Shown here: piece by piece, positions 24,065 through 36,140 of the stretch | Numbering within the stretch: the stretch's first letter is position 1 | Layout: the number at the start of each line of letters is the position of its first letter | Assembly: GCA_030761205.1 (NCBI GenBank) | Contig: JAULJL010000004.1 | Location: 40,458,172-40,522,171 of the forward strand | DNA length: 64,000 nt | Origin: Fremontodendron californicum | Lineage: Eukaryota > Streptophyta > Magnoliopsida > Malvales > Malvaceae | Direction: 5' to 3' | The notes under the pieces: generated by a model | What the model was told of the DNA's origin: nothing | The model's input: only the letters and a program-made list of their open reading frames with translations | The model's database searches: none | Program-made: the position numbers and the translations under genes

Positions 24065-26115
24065 ATGGAAATGGAGCATGAAGATGATAACCCATCACGC
24101 ATTTCAGGCATTCGACGAACACGTTCCCAGGCATCTCCACACTGGGCTGCCCACCATCTACTCATTCTTGTCAATGAGATTGCTGCTATTGAGGCCGATT
24201 GTTCAAATGCTTTGTCTTCCTTTCAAAAATGGAAAATTATAGTGGAAAATTGCAATGCTTTGGGTGTGCCACACTCTTCAAATCAGTGCCGCAGGAAGTG
24301 GAACTTATTGCTTCATGACTACAAGAAGATCAAGCGTTGGGAGTTGCAGTCACTAGTATGTGATTCATACTGGTCTTTGGGTGGTCAAAGTAGAAAACAA
24401 TACGAGCTTCCTGAAAATTTCGAGGAAGATCTGTTTAAAGCCATCAATGATGTTGTTAGACTGCTGGGGGACAAATCAGGTACTGACCCAGACAGTGATC
24501 CAGAAGCTCAGGATGATATGCTTGAAATAATTGCAGACCTAGGTATTGTTTATCTTCACACTACAACCATGCTCTTTTTAGTTTATGTCCCTTGAATTGA
24601 ATTGAATTGAATGCATGCATGCAACCTCCAATTTTTACACTGTTGGAGGTCACACTGCATTGCTACACTGATCGGATTTTCTGCGCTTTTTTAGTTACTT
24701 TTTTTCTGCTAAGAACACCATTGAACAATGTTGTGTTGGTATCTATCTATCTAATTCATTGCATGGTTTGCAGTTTTGTTAAAATATTTCATGTGTTATG
24801 AACGAAATGCTTTGCAGTTTTTCGTGTTTGTTACTATTGAACCGCATCAACCACAAATATGATTAGCTTTTCCATTAAAGCCTCTTCTATTGCCTATTGG
24901 GTGGCTTAGTCTTAGACAGTTGAATTCTTGTTCATGAATGAAACCACTCTTTAATTTTTGGGTGTTTATGGAGGAGTCCTCTCAGTGGAACTCTCTTTTT
25001 AAAACTTTATTTCTACTGCTGGTATATTGTCTAACTGACCTGACTCCTAAAGCATTTTCACTGCAAAAAACTTCATTGGCTAATCTTGATGTACAACTTT
25101 TAATTAAATTACTTGTAATTTATAACATTCTCCATTTTCTACTTTCTGAAGTTGTTAGTATACAAATTATATGTTGTTTGTCAGTGAAACCTATCAAAGT
25201 TACTCATATTTCCATTTATTTTCTCTGAATGTGGGTGATACCAGTGATCTGTTTTCTGCGCTTCTCCTTTGCATTTGTTCTTGTCATTTTATCTGTTTAT
25301 TTACTATGCAACCGTCACCATCACTGCTTTAGGAAATAGAATATATTTTTGTACATGAGTGAATTTGTGGTGGGTATTGATAAACATGAATAATTCAGCT
25401 TTTCAAAATCAAATTGTTCAAGCCTTAATTTGTCAGATTGTCCCGTTAGCCTAGATACAGGGAAGGTCCGTCTTCAGTGGCATTTGTCTGCCTTTTGTCA
25501 TCTTCATGATATTTTCTGTAGCCAACCATGATTGCTCTCCAATGAAATGGGCTTGTGCTGATGTAGGAATAAGAATATGAATAGTTTGGTGGAACCTTTG
25601 ATGTTGATATTATATCATGTTGCACTTTTATTATTTGGTGTTATCAGGGCCCAGGAAGCAAAGGAGAAAATTAATGCCTTTGAGAAGCCATGCTGAATGC
25701 GGTGGAAAAGTCTAAGAAAATTCACGTTGTAGAACAACCTCAGGAAAGCTGTTTTGAAGAAAAGCTTCAGAGAAGTGAAGAAGAAGAAGAAGAAGAAAGA
25801 AGTTGGAGAATTGAGGCAGAAGAAAATCCTGAAAACAGCTACATGGACATAAAACATATGTTTAGCATAGAAGAAGAGGGGCAAATTTTGGTGGCAAGAC
25901 TTGGCGAGAATGCAGAGCAGATCCGCGCTACAGTTGAGGAAAATTTTAGTGAGAATATTGCTCACCACAGCCATAGGGCTGCTGATTTAAAGAATGTTGA
26001 GGACTTCCCAACAGATTTTATAAGACGTCAAGGTGACAAGCTTATTGCATGCCTTGGAGACATTTTAAGCACTCTCAACCAGTTTTCTCAACTTGTCCAG
26101 GAATACAGTGATTAG
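24065..26115 (+). CDS. Trihelix (Myb/SANT-like) DNA-binding protein, second exon in doubt
   Basis: Exon 1 is 24065-24542: after RRTRSQASPHWAAHHLLILV comes a helix-rich domain with FQKWKIIVENCNALGV and the signature QCRRKWNLLLHDYKKIKRWE, as in GT/ASR3-type trihelix factors; the aromatic SYWSLGG follows. These are nuclear DNA-binding proteins. Exon 2 ends at the TAG 26113-26115. With the best-looking acceptor (TTATCAG, exon from 25648) the frame reads GPRKQRRKLMPLRSHAECGG and meets TAA at 25713. With a weaker acceptor (CCTTTGAG, exon from 25685) the phase fits and the protein runs 302 residues through a Glu-rich middle to FSQLVQEYSD. So the gene either uses the second site or carries a one-base frameshift near 25710. 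By position it matches At4g31270 (recalled). Confidence 0.75.
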
Positions 26116-26503
26116 CGCTAAACTACCTTTCTACTTTCTATTCAGGGTGCAATCCTCAGGAACTCTTTGGCAAAACACTCTCCTAAAAGAACCCAACCTA
26201 TCGGTTGCTTGTTCGGTCCGTATGTGTAATTAAACTGGATTTTTGGTGAATCGGTCAAGAATTGATTAAACCGATTAATGCATATATATATCCATGAAAT
26301 TAACCCATCTAAAGCTTGCCTGGTTTGGTAGTTGGATGGATGTTGTGTGGAAATATATGCTGATGAGTCACCGGAGTCGCTTTCTTTGCATTTAGATTTA
26401 GAAGGGTGCAGGTCCAGGGTGATGTCGGCATCTGGGTTATGGAGAACTACTTTCCCTTGCTCTACTCCTGCATGCACTTGCACTTGCACTTGCGCATGTC
26501 ATG

Positions 26504-26551
<48 letters not shown>

Positions 26552-26552
26552 T

Positions 26553-26586
<34 letters not shown>

Positions 26587-27840
26587 GCTTGCTACCGATC
26601 GATGCCATTCCTTGGGCTCTATGCCGCACCCAACAAGCACAAGAAGAAACCATGCACTCTGCAGAACGGCTGAACATACCAGCACCATGCACCCCATATC
26701 TACATACGTAGTAATTCATCAGTATCAAATTAAATCAAACTAATTAAGTTGTCAAAAATACACTACTGCAAGCTCATTGAGTCGTCTAATTAATATATAT
26801 ATATATATATGTGTATAAGGCCGTTTATATGTAAATTATCCCTTAATAATTTTTGAGTGCAAATTAACTACTTACCAGGAGATCACCAGAATTGAAAAAA
26901 GTCTCGTCTGATTTTGAAGCCAAAACCATGAACAAAGCTGCCAACTGACTGACAGTGATAACAACCAAAGAGTGATACCTATGACTGGTAACAGATAACT
27001 GTTTCCTGATCCTGACATGCATATTAATGCTCCTGAAATATGTCCCCGGCGTCAGACCCACACCCATCGACTCGAACATCTAGTGGAGCCCTTCAAATCT
27101 CAGTATCTGTAGCTTACAAGTCAACCGAAACACACCCGTCCTATAAACCCATGACCCCAAAACCAACACAACGCGAGATGGAGTTCAATGGGAAGCCCGA
27201 GCTAACATAAGGCAACGATATCTTCACGGTGGAAAAAAAAAAAAATCTAATCTTATGCGCAACTTCAACTAAGAAAGAGGGTAGAAGTATGCATGCCAGG
27301 TAGCGAAACGCCTTGTCCACCTCTCATGTCAAGGATTAAGCTTTTGCTTCAATTGAATGTTAATCCGTGTGGCATTTGGATGAATTTTTTCACACAAGTC
27401 AACCAAACTCTCTCGATAACTTGGTTAAGTAACAAGCAAGTTACTAATTAGTCTCAAGTTCACATTACGAAATCGAGGGACATAATAAGTGCACACTGAA
27501 AACCCCTAATGTCCCAAAAGAAATTATTTATTTATTTATTAATTTAAAAATATTACAAAAGAATATCGAGTCTTCCAAATCATCGTTCGGACCAAGAGGG
27601 ACAGCCCTAGATGGAGTGACATAACACATACCTTAATCAGTAAGACAGCCCAACAATACGTCGACTGCTCAACCCCTTAAAGAGCATAAAAACTTTTACA
27701 AGATTTCTATCAAAAATCATTACAATGTTTGAAATAAAAACATTTTTTCAAAGTACATGATGGTTATCCTTCCATGAAACCTCTATTCGGTCATGGCCCT
27801 ATACAAGATTGGCTAATGAGATTCCGCGTGTATCCACATG
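26116..27840. other. Intergenic with large (TA)n array
   Basis: The trihelix 3' flank, then CACTTG repeats and a (TA)n array with a TAGA interruption (26507-26584), a second (TA)n at 26792-26811, and unassigned sequence to 27.8 kb that may be an eroded repeat. No coding sequence I can support. Confidence 0.4.
26507..26584. repeat. (TA)n microsatellite
   Basis: About 78 bp of TA alternation interrupted by TAGATAGA near 26548-26557. Reading frames through it (YIYIYI) are not genes. Confidence 0.97.
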
Positions 27841-27844
27841 CATC

Positions 27845-28198
27845 TCACAAAGGTGGTATCTTGTTGTAGGGCGTCAAGAAACAAGAGTTGCCTAAATCCA
27901 TATCTTTTGAAGAAGCAGCATAAGGTGAAAAAGCCCAAGAAAGTCAAGCCTGATTCAGGAAACTGAACCAGGAGGTTGAAAACAGTGGTGTCAGTACGTA
28001 GGTAATGCAGAGGATGGGACTTGGAGCGAGAGCGAGAGGGAGCTTAATTATGATAGGGACAAAAACTGTGAGGAAGACAAACATGAGATAAGATATGAAT
28101 TTGCCTATGCATGGGGAGTGATCTAGTGCAGTGCACACCACTTGAGGGTTATTCTGAAGCTGCGCAACTCATCGCAGAGCAAGGAGTTTGATCTTAGC

Positions 28199-28243
<45 letters not shown>

Positions 28244-28350
28244 GATGGTTGGAGTAGCAACGGAACGTTAAAATAATTAGCCTCTTCGCCATGGCAAACA
28301 TCAGATCTGGAGCAATTCATGACGTCCCCACAATTGGTGGAAGGCTCCAT
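27845..28350 (-). pseudogene. DUF3537 membrane-protein gene remnant
   Basis: Read on the minus strand: ATG at 28350, MEPSTNCGDV, then LLLQPS and a (TA)n array that encodes a run of Tyr-Ile, then CDELRSFRITLKWCAL. The frame then breaks: GCACTGCACTAGATC looks like a 5-bp tandem duplication of GCACT. In the shifted frame it goes on as LDHSPCIGKFISYLMFVFLT and a second hydrophobic helix. After another break a third frame gives FKRYGFRQLLFLDALQQD (27845-27927). These three pieces, in order, resemble the N-terminal part of plant DUF3537 proteins (ELRSF...RW..DQSS; YGLRRFLFLD). With at least two frame breaks it is not functional. The rest of the gene was not found. Confidence 0.5.
28199..28236. repeat. 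(TA)n microsatellite inside the DUF3537 remnant
   Basis: TA alternation that expands a coding stretch of the remnant into a Tyr-Ile run. Confidence 0.95.
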
Positions 28351-29006
28351 TGTTATATATTTACTCCTTGGAAATTATATGTAGTTAGTGGGAGAGAAAA
28401 TGGAATACGGGGGGGTGTCTTTAATTAATGCAAGGCAACTAATGTTATAAGTATCAATCAATGTGTGATATATAAATATAGGAGCTAGCAACTGCAAGGG
28501 ATGCAGGGAAGCTTTTTTTTGGTTATGAAGAAAGCAACTAATTGTTTAATTGCATTAATTAATATAGAATAGAAGGAAGGATGGATGGATGGATGGTCTG
28601 CAATTGCGACTTTGCGGGGCGTAGTTTCTTGGTTGGGAATTTTATCTCGCAGAAACAGCATCATACATAAAATTTTTGCAGTCGCAGCCTGCAGGGAAAC
28701 AAATTAAAGTATTTGTAAAGCGAAAAGAAAAAAAAGAAAAAAAAAAAAAAAAAAGAAGCAGCAGCAAGCAAAGGGCAATGACAAAGTTAATTGTTCCGTG
28801 ACCGTGAGTTTCTTTGGCCACTCAAAACAGACGTTTCATGGGAGGAAAGGAGGAATAAAGGTAGTTGATAATTTGCTACTTGCTCAAGGCTAGCTTTTGC
28901 TGTGCAGCTTAACTACCCTGACTGGACTGGACCGGTTACATTGCCTCAAAGGGTTAGTAAGACATATTATATGAATCTGACGTAACGTACGTCAATCTGG
29001 CATGGC
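28351..29006. other. Intergenic
   Basis: A poly-A/GAAAAA tract near 28725-28757 and a GGAT repeat near 28577-28597. No gene recognised. Confidence 0.45.
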
Positions 29007-29216
29007 CTAATCCAGTGTTAAATTTGATGCTAATCCATTCCAATGTGGGAAGGTCGAATTAAGCTTCTTTAGGCCTTCCTCAAAGTCAAATGAAAGGATA
29101 TTAATTGCGTTGGAGTAAGTTGATGCAGCCTTCCTTCTAGCCCCTCGTAGATGCTTGTTCTCGTTAGAATGACTATGTATGTAAGTTATAACCATAGATA
29201 ATAAGAAGAGACACAT
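29007..29216 (-). CDS. Possible small secreted or membrane protein, 69 residues
   Basis: An ATG at 29216 opens 69 codons to TAG. The N-terminus MCLFLLSMVITYIHS is hydrophobic enough for a signal peptide or anchor, followed by a basic segment (HLRGARRK) and a C-terminal part SFDFEEGLKKLNSTFPHWNG. The layout is like plant small secreted peptides, but I recognise no known peptide motif (not CLE, CEP, RGF or PSK). There is no expression or homology evidence, and it may be chance. Confidence 0.25.
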   Translation of the reverse strand: MCLFLLSMVITYIHSHSNENKHLRGARRKAASTYSNAINILSFDFEEGLKKLNSTFPHWNGLASNLTLD

Positions 29217-29627
29217 ACATGCTACAACAATCAAAAGAAAGGATAGGAATGCAATGCATCAGTTACACAAAACACACATACTTTTGCAAGGATAGGAAGG
29301 AATCCTTTCCCTGCTAACGGGGCCCGGTGGCCCGCCTGCTTGCTGCTGCGGCTTCCGAATTAGAACAATTGATGAAATCAATCAATCAATCATTGAGTTA
29401 AAGCAAGATTGATCCAAATCAATCAAATGATGAAACCAGTTCCATTTAACATAAATTTGGTCCATGCAATTGCAAATTGAAAGAGGAAAACAAAGAAATT
29501 TGCAAAGAGGAAAAACAAATAAAATATTATAATAATAGACCACACATATTTCTCACAATCAAAACCCACAAAATGATACACAATCTACTTATAGACAGAC
29601 ACTTCTCAGGAACATGGGTAAAAGGTA

Positions 29628-32600
29628 TTACGGTACGAACCCAATATCCTTGAAGTATTCATGCTCAAGACCACTTCTTGCTGTAATTCTTTTGCTGGGA
29701 TCCATGCACAGCATTTTCTGTAAGATAATAGACAAATGTATCATCAGTTTAAATTGCAGAGATGCGATAAATGTTATTACTTTCTTTGTATGAAATTATT
29801 CCTTAGTGATCATCAGGAATGCTGATATGTTAAAGTTCACAAAAACTGCTCTATATCAACAACAACAAAAAAAAAAAAAAATGGTTGGCTTTAAGTGAGA
29901 TATTTCAAAGAAGCCACTTTTCTAAAATTTATTAAGATCAGCCGCTTTGAAAATGATCTCAAGCTGCAGTGGCATCAGACTAATAGAATCACCAATATAC
30001 ACAAACAAACAAGATAATAATCCAAAGTCATTCGTGTCTACACTAAAACTGAAGAAAGCACAACAATCAACTAAATATTTCTGACCTTGGCAAAAGAAAA
30101 AAAATTGCCATATCGCTTTAGCTCACAACTCATAAAAGCTAGGAAAGATATTTTATCTTTATATAAATCCCACTTTGTTACTTTATAGACTATTATAGTC
30201 ACAGTCAGGTGAAGCAAAAAACAAAAAGAGACCAAATAAACACTTACAGAAAGGAGGTCAATGCCAGCTGATTCAAGATTTGGAACAACAGTTGCCAAAT
30301 CCTGCAAGTAAAAGGTGTATCAATTAATTCCTCCAACAATATTTTCTCTCTAAGAGGTTGGTGATAGAACATAAACTAGATGCCATAGACACAATGCTAC
30401 CTTTGGCGGCCACTTTGGAAAAGCAGACTTAAAGTCAGGCAATGAAGTCACTCCAGGCCATGTATCCTCATTTGGAGTACCCAAGATTCTTCATATAAAA
30501 AATAATAGATCAGTCTAAAGAGAATGCACAAGTTTTTGGGAGCAAATTTGCACTGATATTTTCATACAAGCTACATGTAGAAGGCAATGTTTTACGTTCA
30601 ATGAACTATAGAGCTCCATTTTCTTTGCACATACATATGGAAGTTATGTGTAGGTGTTTGGACATGTAAAATACTGATAAGCAGCCATTCGTTCCCAAGG
30701 AGGACGAGATTTAAAAAATAAAAAGAAATAGATCCAGTGGTCAAAATAAGAATTTTTAACATCAGTCATATCTTCTAATGCCAAATAACTCTTCTTTTAG
30801 CCTTTACTGATTACTCAGTAGAGATGCAAGTCGCAATCTGGCAAAATGCAAAACAAGTACTCATGGTTATGGCAATGAATTGTCTTGTGCACATCAAGAA
30901 TGAAGGCATCAAATGTTAGAAGAGCAAAATCATAAGACTTGTAAAAACAAAGAGAAAACATAATCATCCTACCTATTTACAATTTAAAAAGATGTCCATC
31001 AAAGAAAAACTGAAAAGAGTTTGCCAAGCTAAGTTTCTTTTTTCTTTTTGTACAAGCCAAGATAACATTCAAACGACTCAATTTAACTCATATTTTCCAA
31101 ATTCAACCCAAATTTAGCGCATATGTAATGTGGATAAAATGAAATTTTTAAAAAAAATAAGTTTTCTCAACATGTGCAGAGAAAGAGACATTTAACCTTG
31201 TTGAACCCAACCACAAAATAAGGGACATTACTTTGAATTGAATTATATATGAGCATCAATGTCTGTGTTTGTTTATTTCAAGTCCGGAGATATGCTCCCT
31301 GATATCAATTCCACCATTGTTGCCTTGGTCCCAAAAAACCAAAATCCTAGCACCATTAAGGAGTTTAGGGCAATATTTTGTTGCACAATCATATACAAGT
31401 GCATTACCAAGATTTTAACCAATAGACTCGAGAAGTGCCTTCCTTCACTCATCAATGGCAATTAGAGTGCACTTATTGGAGGAAGAAGCATAATAGATAA
31501 TGTGCTTCTAGCTCAAGAGTTGGTAAGGGGCTTTGGAAGATCAACTCTATCTCCTAGGTGTGCAATCAAGGTAGATCTACAAAAGGCTTTTGATTCTCTG
31601 GACTGGAATTCATTCTTGTTGTGTTATCAGCTTTGAAGGTACCAGGTGAGTTTATTAAATGGATAAGCAACTGCCTCTCAACTTCTATGTTTTCAATTTC
31701 TATCAATGGTGGTCGGATAGGAAAATTCAAGGGTGCCAAAGGAGTGAAACAAGGTGATCCAATCTCACCTTATCTCTTTGTGTTGCCATGAATGTTCTCT
31801 CAAGATTGCTGGGTATTGCTGCCAAACATGGAGTTTTTGCATATCTTCCAAAATGCAAAAAGATAGGCCTCACTCACTTATGCTTTGCTGATGATTTGCT
31901 AATTTTTGCTAAGGGTAATATTGACTCTTTGGTTGGTATTCAACAAGTCTTACAACTGTTCTATTCTTTCTCTAGTCTCCAACTCAATTGTGCAAAGAGT
32001 GAGATCTTCCCCACTGGGATAAGCATGGATGATTTGATGATTATTCAAGAAGTTTCTGGTTTCAAGCTTGGCTCTCTACCAATCAGATATTTGGGAGTTC
32101 CCTTGGTGACAAGAAGGTTAACAGAAAAGGATTGTTCTCATTTAATTGAGAAAATTATGGCAAGAATCAATAGCTGGTTTGCCAAGCAATTATCTTATGC
32201 AGGCAAGGTACAACTGATACAATCCATATTATTCAGTCTTCAAAGCTACTAGTGCAGGAACTTTGTTCTCCCTAAGCACATCATAAAGAAGATCTCTCAA
32301 CTATGCTCTAGTTTCTTTTGGAAAAGGAAGGGAGGATCAGCTAAAGGGGCTCGAATCAGTTGGCAATCCATTTGCTTACCAAAGTCAGAAGGGGGCTTGG
32401 GAATTAAGGATATTTTGTTTTGGAACCAAGCTTGTATCCTTAAGAATCTCTTGTCTATTCTTATAATTGCGGGTTCTCTATGGACTGCATCGATCAAAGC
32501 CTATGTCTTGAAGAGCAGGGATGTTTGGCAAATTCCCATTCAAAAAGGGAACAGTTGGAGCTTGAGGAAGTTAATGCAATTAAGACAGGTGGCTCAACCT

Positions 32601-35600
32601 ATGTTGCTCCGACTCTTCATTGTTCTTGAAGTACCCGTATCCGACGCATATCCGGACATGGGTATAGGGATATGATCCTACAAGGACCCTCCAAATACAT
32701 GGAAATTTTAGAAAAAATTGAAAATACCCGTGTCAGACACATACCTGTCTTCGACATTCACACCCGAGTCTAAGTAACATAGGGCTCAATAGTTCATTAA
32801 GCATAGTAATGGCACTGCAGTTTGGCCTTTCTTTGGTGTAGGTTATTCAATTGCTGCTGTATGGAATGAAACCATACCAAAGAAAGAGAAAGTGGCTTGG
32901 CACATACTGATCTGGTTTCAGTTTCAGTTTCATATCCCCAGACATTCTGTGATCACTTGGATGGCTGTGCTCAACAGGCTTCCCACTAAAGATAGGCTTG
33001 TTTCTTGGGGAATGGCAGTGGAGGAGAATTGTTTATTTTGTCATCAGGAGAAGGAATCCAGAGACCATCTCTTCTTTGGCTATGTTACTCCAAATCCTTA
33101 TGGCAAAAAGTCCTTGATCTTAGTAAGATCATTAAAAGGGTGGATATTGGAAGGAGAAGCTGCAGTGGGCTATTTGCAAGCTCAAGTTGAGAGCCTTAAT
33201 CACCATCATTTTGCACATTGCATGAAATGCATTTATTTACTTAATGTGGAGGGAAAGGAACAAGAGATGTTACAGCCATGTTGAGGAGATCGATGCTAGG
33301 CTGCTGGATCACATCAAAGGAGCTGTTTGTATGTGGTTATATAGGCTAAGAAACATTGCTATTGGTTCTGTAAATCTAGAGGTTTGTAATGCTTGAGGGT
33401 TTAATTCTTCTATGTTTGATTAAGAATAGAATGCTTGTAAGAACTGATGTAATCTTCTAGCAGCTCTGCTACTTCTTTAGGTAATAGAATTCAACGACTA
33501 ATCCAAAAAAAATGTTTGTGTCTGTTTAAACAAAAAATTGGCTACCCACTATATAAACTTATTTATACATTTAGGTTTAAGGACAACCCCACTCCCTACA
33601 TAAACATAATTAAACAATATCCTATGATCATTTTTGAGTTGACATTTGAATAACATAATGGAATCTTCCTTCCAAGATTAATCAGAGCAAAGACTCCTAA
33701 CCAATGCACTGAAGGTAAATGCCGAAAAGAACTATAAAATAAAACTAGAAACAGACATAGATAATAACATTACAACTTCCATAGAGAGAAACCATATTAA
33801 AAAGAAGGCAACAACTTTGTAGTAAGGAGAGTACAACACCTGAAGATCTTGAACAGTTCATCAATCTCAGAATCCCCAGGAAATAACGGCCGCTGGTTCA
33901 CCATCTCAGCAAATATACAGCCCACTGACCACAAATCAACTGGAGTAGAGTAATGGCGAGATCCAAGCAGTATTTCTGGTGCTCTGTACCACAGGGTAAC
34001 CACCTAGAGACAACAACTGTTTTTAGAAGCCAGGCTAACACCGGTATGCTTATGTACTGAAAATATTAAGCATGCAGATAATTAGCCAGGCTCATTTCCT
34101 AAAACATTTACAACATATCCAACTAGAAATCAATCCACCCGATGCTCTAAAGGGATCTAAAACTGCATTAGAGACCCCAGAGCAGTGGAAATCCTGAATG
34201 TAATGTAAGAGAAACTATTTGATGCAACCAACAAATTGTAGTTGCTCAGACTCTATCTTTTCCTATTCCAAGCATTTGAATTTTCTTGTCAGTAAATAGA
34301 AACAAAATGCTTTCGTCCGGCAGAAATGCAGCAGAGCCAAGGAGTTTTTCCAGCGAATTGAAAATTTCTTTTTCCAACTTGTAATTGTTATTGCTTGTAT
34401 AAAAGGAAGATGTAATATTACTTTTGAAAGATTGATATCAACTATGAATGCCAAGCAAAATATGGGAATAATCAAATCATTAGTAAGACAAGTGAACAGC
34501 CAAAAACCTCAAACTTGGTGATTTTTTATACCTCATGCGTAAATGTTCTGACAGGAATACCAAATGCTCGGGCCAGCCCAAAATCAGCAAGCTTTAGTGC
34601 ATTGGTACGGCGATCTATCAGCAAATTTTGTGGTTTTAGATCTCGATGAAGAACCCTATGAGAATGACAATAAGCAATGCCACATAGAATTTGATAAAGG
34701 AATGTCTGCAAGATGATCAAATAACAACATTACTATTATGAGTAATATTAAGATCACCCAAATCCATTAGACAACCAAGGTCAACAGATAATAGCAAGGT
34801 CTTATGCATTCAGTTGAAGATGCTAAGCTAGAATAGTGTAATTAATATGGTAAAGAGAGGGGTTGGGCAATTCGACATCTCTTAAAGAGCAGTTCCAACA
34901 GCACTACATTTCTGCTTTGTTAAGCTCAAAATTTTATGCAACACATGACAGGTGTAAGATGGCATACTTTCTGGCTTCACCAGACACTTGATTGCCAATA
35001 AAAGAACTACAATTCCTCACACTTCAAAAAACGTGTGTATATCATCTCTACTATAAACAACAAAAAACCTACAGTAACCATTATATTAAGTCTTCGAAAA
35101 ATAGTGTGCGACTTTTTATAGCTGTTAAACTCCAAACATAGAGGTAAGTTTTGCACATATAAACTTTCAAACAGAAGAAAAATCCGACTCACTTTTATCA
35201 TTTTTGGATCTTTCCCAAATTCTGGACATGAATCCATGTGCTTCTTCAAATCCAAGTCCAGATATTCAAAAACCAAATATAAACGCTTCTCACTGTGCAC
35301 TACATCCTGCAACCTGTCATCCGAAGATCAATCAGAGAAGCTGCCAAACAAACAGTTACAGCCGATGTATACAAGAGAAAAGAAGAAGTTAGCACATAGT
35401 CCAAAATATGACCTTGGTTTCAAAATTTTCAGATCCAAAAAAGCCAATTCAGGGGCTTAATTTAACCAACTATGTTGAAATCCTTCCTTAAAGAAAGTAG
35501 AGCAATACCATCAGCTTCTTTCCGCTTCCAGAAAAGTATGGTGTTGTCTTCCTTTTTTTGCCTTTTTTATCCTTCCTTTCACTCAATACATCATATAAGT

Positions 35601-36140
35601 TTTCAATAACTGATTCACACTTCATCTTATATTAAAGAAGAGGAGATGCATTCAAAAACTTAAAAATCTTTGGCAGGCAAGATAAGCATCAATAGCTAGC
35701 ATGAATCCTGTTATCTTAAAAAATGCATGAGGTAAATATCTAGTGAATAAGGAGTAGCACAAGCAGAAAGTAAAATGCTTTCAAACTAGTGAATAAGGGT
35801 GAAATAGCAATGTGATAATAGGTAATAGGCAGTAGAGTAGTACAGTACAGTGCAGTGCATACCTAACGATATTTCCATGTTGCATTTCTTTCAAGAGAGA
35901 GATTTCTCTAATTGCAGTGCTAGGTACACCTTCGTCTTCAGACTCCAAGCGAATCTTCTTCAAAGCAATTGTTTCATTGGTGATGCGGTCACGAGCCTTA
36001 TAAACAACTCCATAGGTTCCTTCACCGATCTTCTCAACTTTCTCGTACTGGAAAATTGAGAAAAAAGCATATGGAGCAAAGCCGCATAGATAAATGGAGC
36101 AAAATAAAAGGTAAATTGAAATGACACTAACGTGGTCCAT
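29628..36140 (-). CDS. CDKA: A-type cyclin-dependent kinase
   Basis: Eight exons: 36132-36140, 35863-36047, 35193-35313, 34532-34705, 33840-34003, 30401-30488, 30248-30301, 29628-29717; 294 residues, the exact length of Arabidopsis CDKA;1. GEGTYG (11-16) holds inhibitory Thr14/Tyr15, Lys33 binds ATP, PSTAIRE (45-51) is the cyclin-binding helix, HRDLKPQN carries catalytic Asp127, DFG is at 146-148, and activating Thr161 lies in FTHEVVTLWYRAPE. It ends EYFKDIGFVP. CDKA drives both G1/S and G2/M with cyclins D and A. Only nine coding bases (Met-Asp-His; usually Met-Asp-Gln) lie in exon 1. Intron 5 is 3.35 kb because of an antisense LINE. Hexamer CTTCTA repeats sit upstream at 36449-36478. Confidence 0.97.
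31276..33510 (+). mobile_element. 5'-truncated LINE (non-LTR retrotransposon), dead
   Basis: Lies antisense in CDKA intron 5. Broken reverse-transcriptase pieces in order are INSTIVALVPKNQNPSTIKEF, IKVDLQKAFDSLDW, GVKQGDPISPYLF, the catalytic FADD box in HLCFADDLLIFAKGN, and RYLGVPLVTRRL. A zf-RVT-like tail follows (HSVITWMAVLNRLPTKDRL, CLFCHQEKESRDHLFF). It has several stops and frame breaks. It begins inside the RT domain and ends in an A-run. Flanks AATGTCTGTGTTTGTTTA (31258-31275) and AATGTTTGTGTCTGTTTA (33511-33528) are an 18-bp target duplication with two mismatches, marking an old insertion. Confidence 0.92.
32599..32782. mobile_element. hAT-type MITE nested in the LINE
   Basis: 184 bp with ends CTATGTTGCTCCGACTC and, inverted, CTATGTTACTTAGACTC (14/17). 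Flanks GGCTCAAC (32591-32598) and GGCTCAAT (32783-32790) give an 8-bp target duplication with one mismatch, the hAT signature. The inside is full of GTATCCGACGC / CCGTGTCAGACAC words typical of a common plant MITE family. Removing it restores the LINE frame locally (LRQVAQ, a TAG, then FIKHSNGTAVW). Confidence 0.85.

Noticed and set aside
26406..26728. Frames with long YIYIYI runs
   Set aside because: Pure translation of a (TA)n microsatellite.
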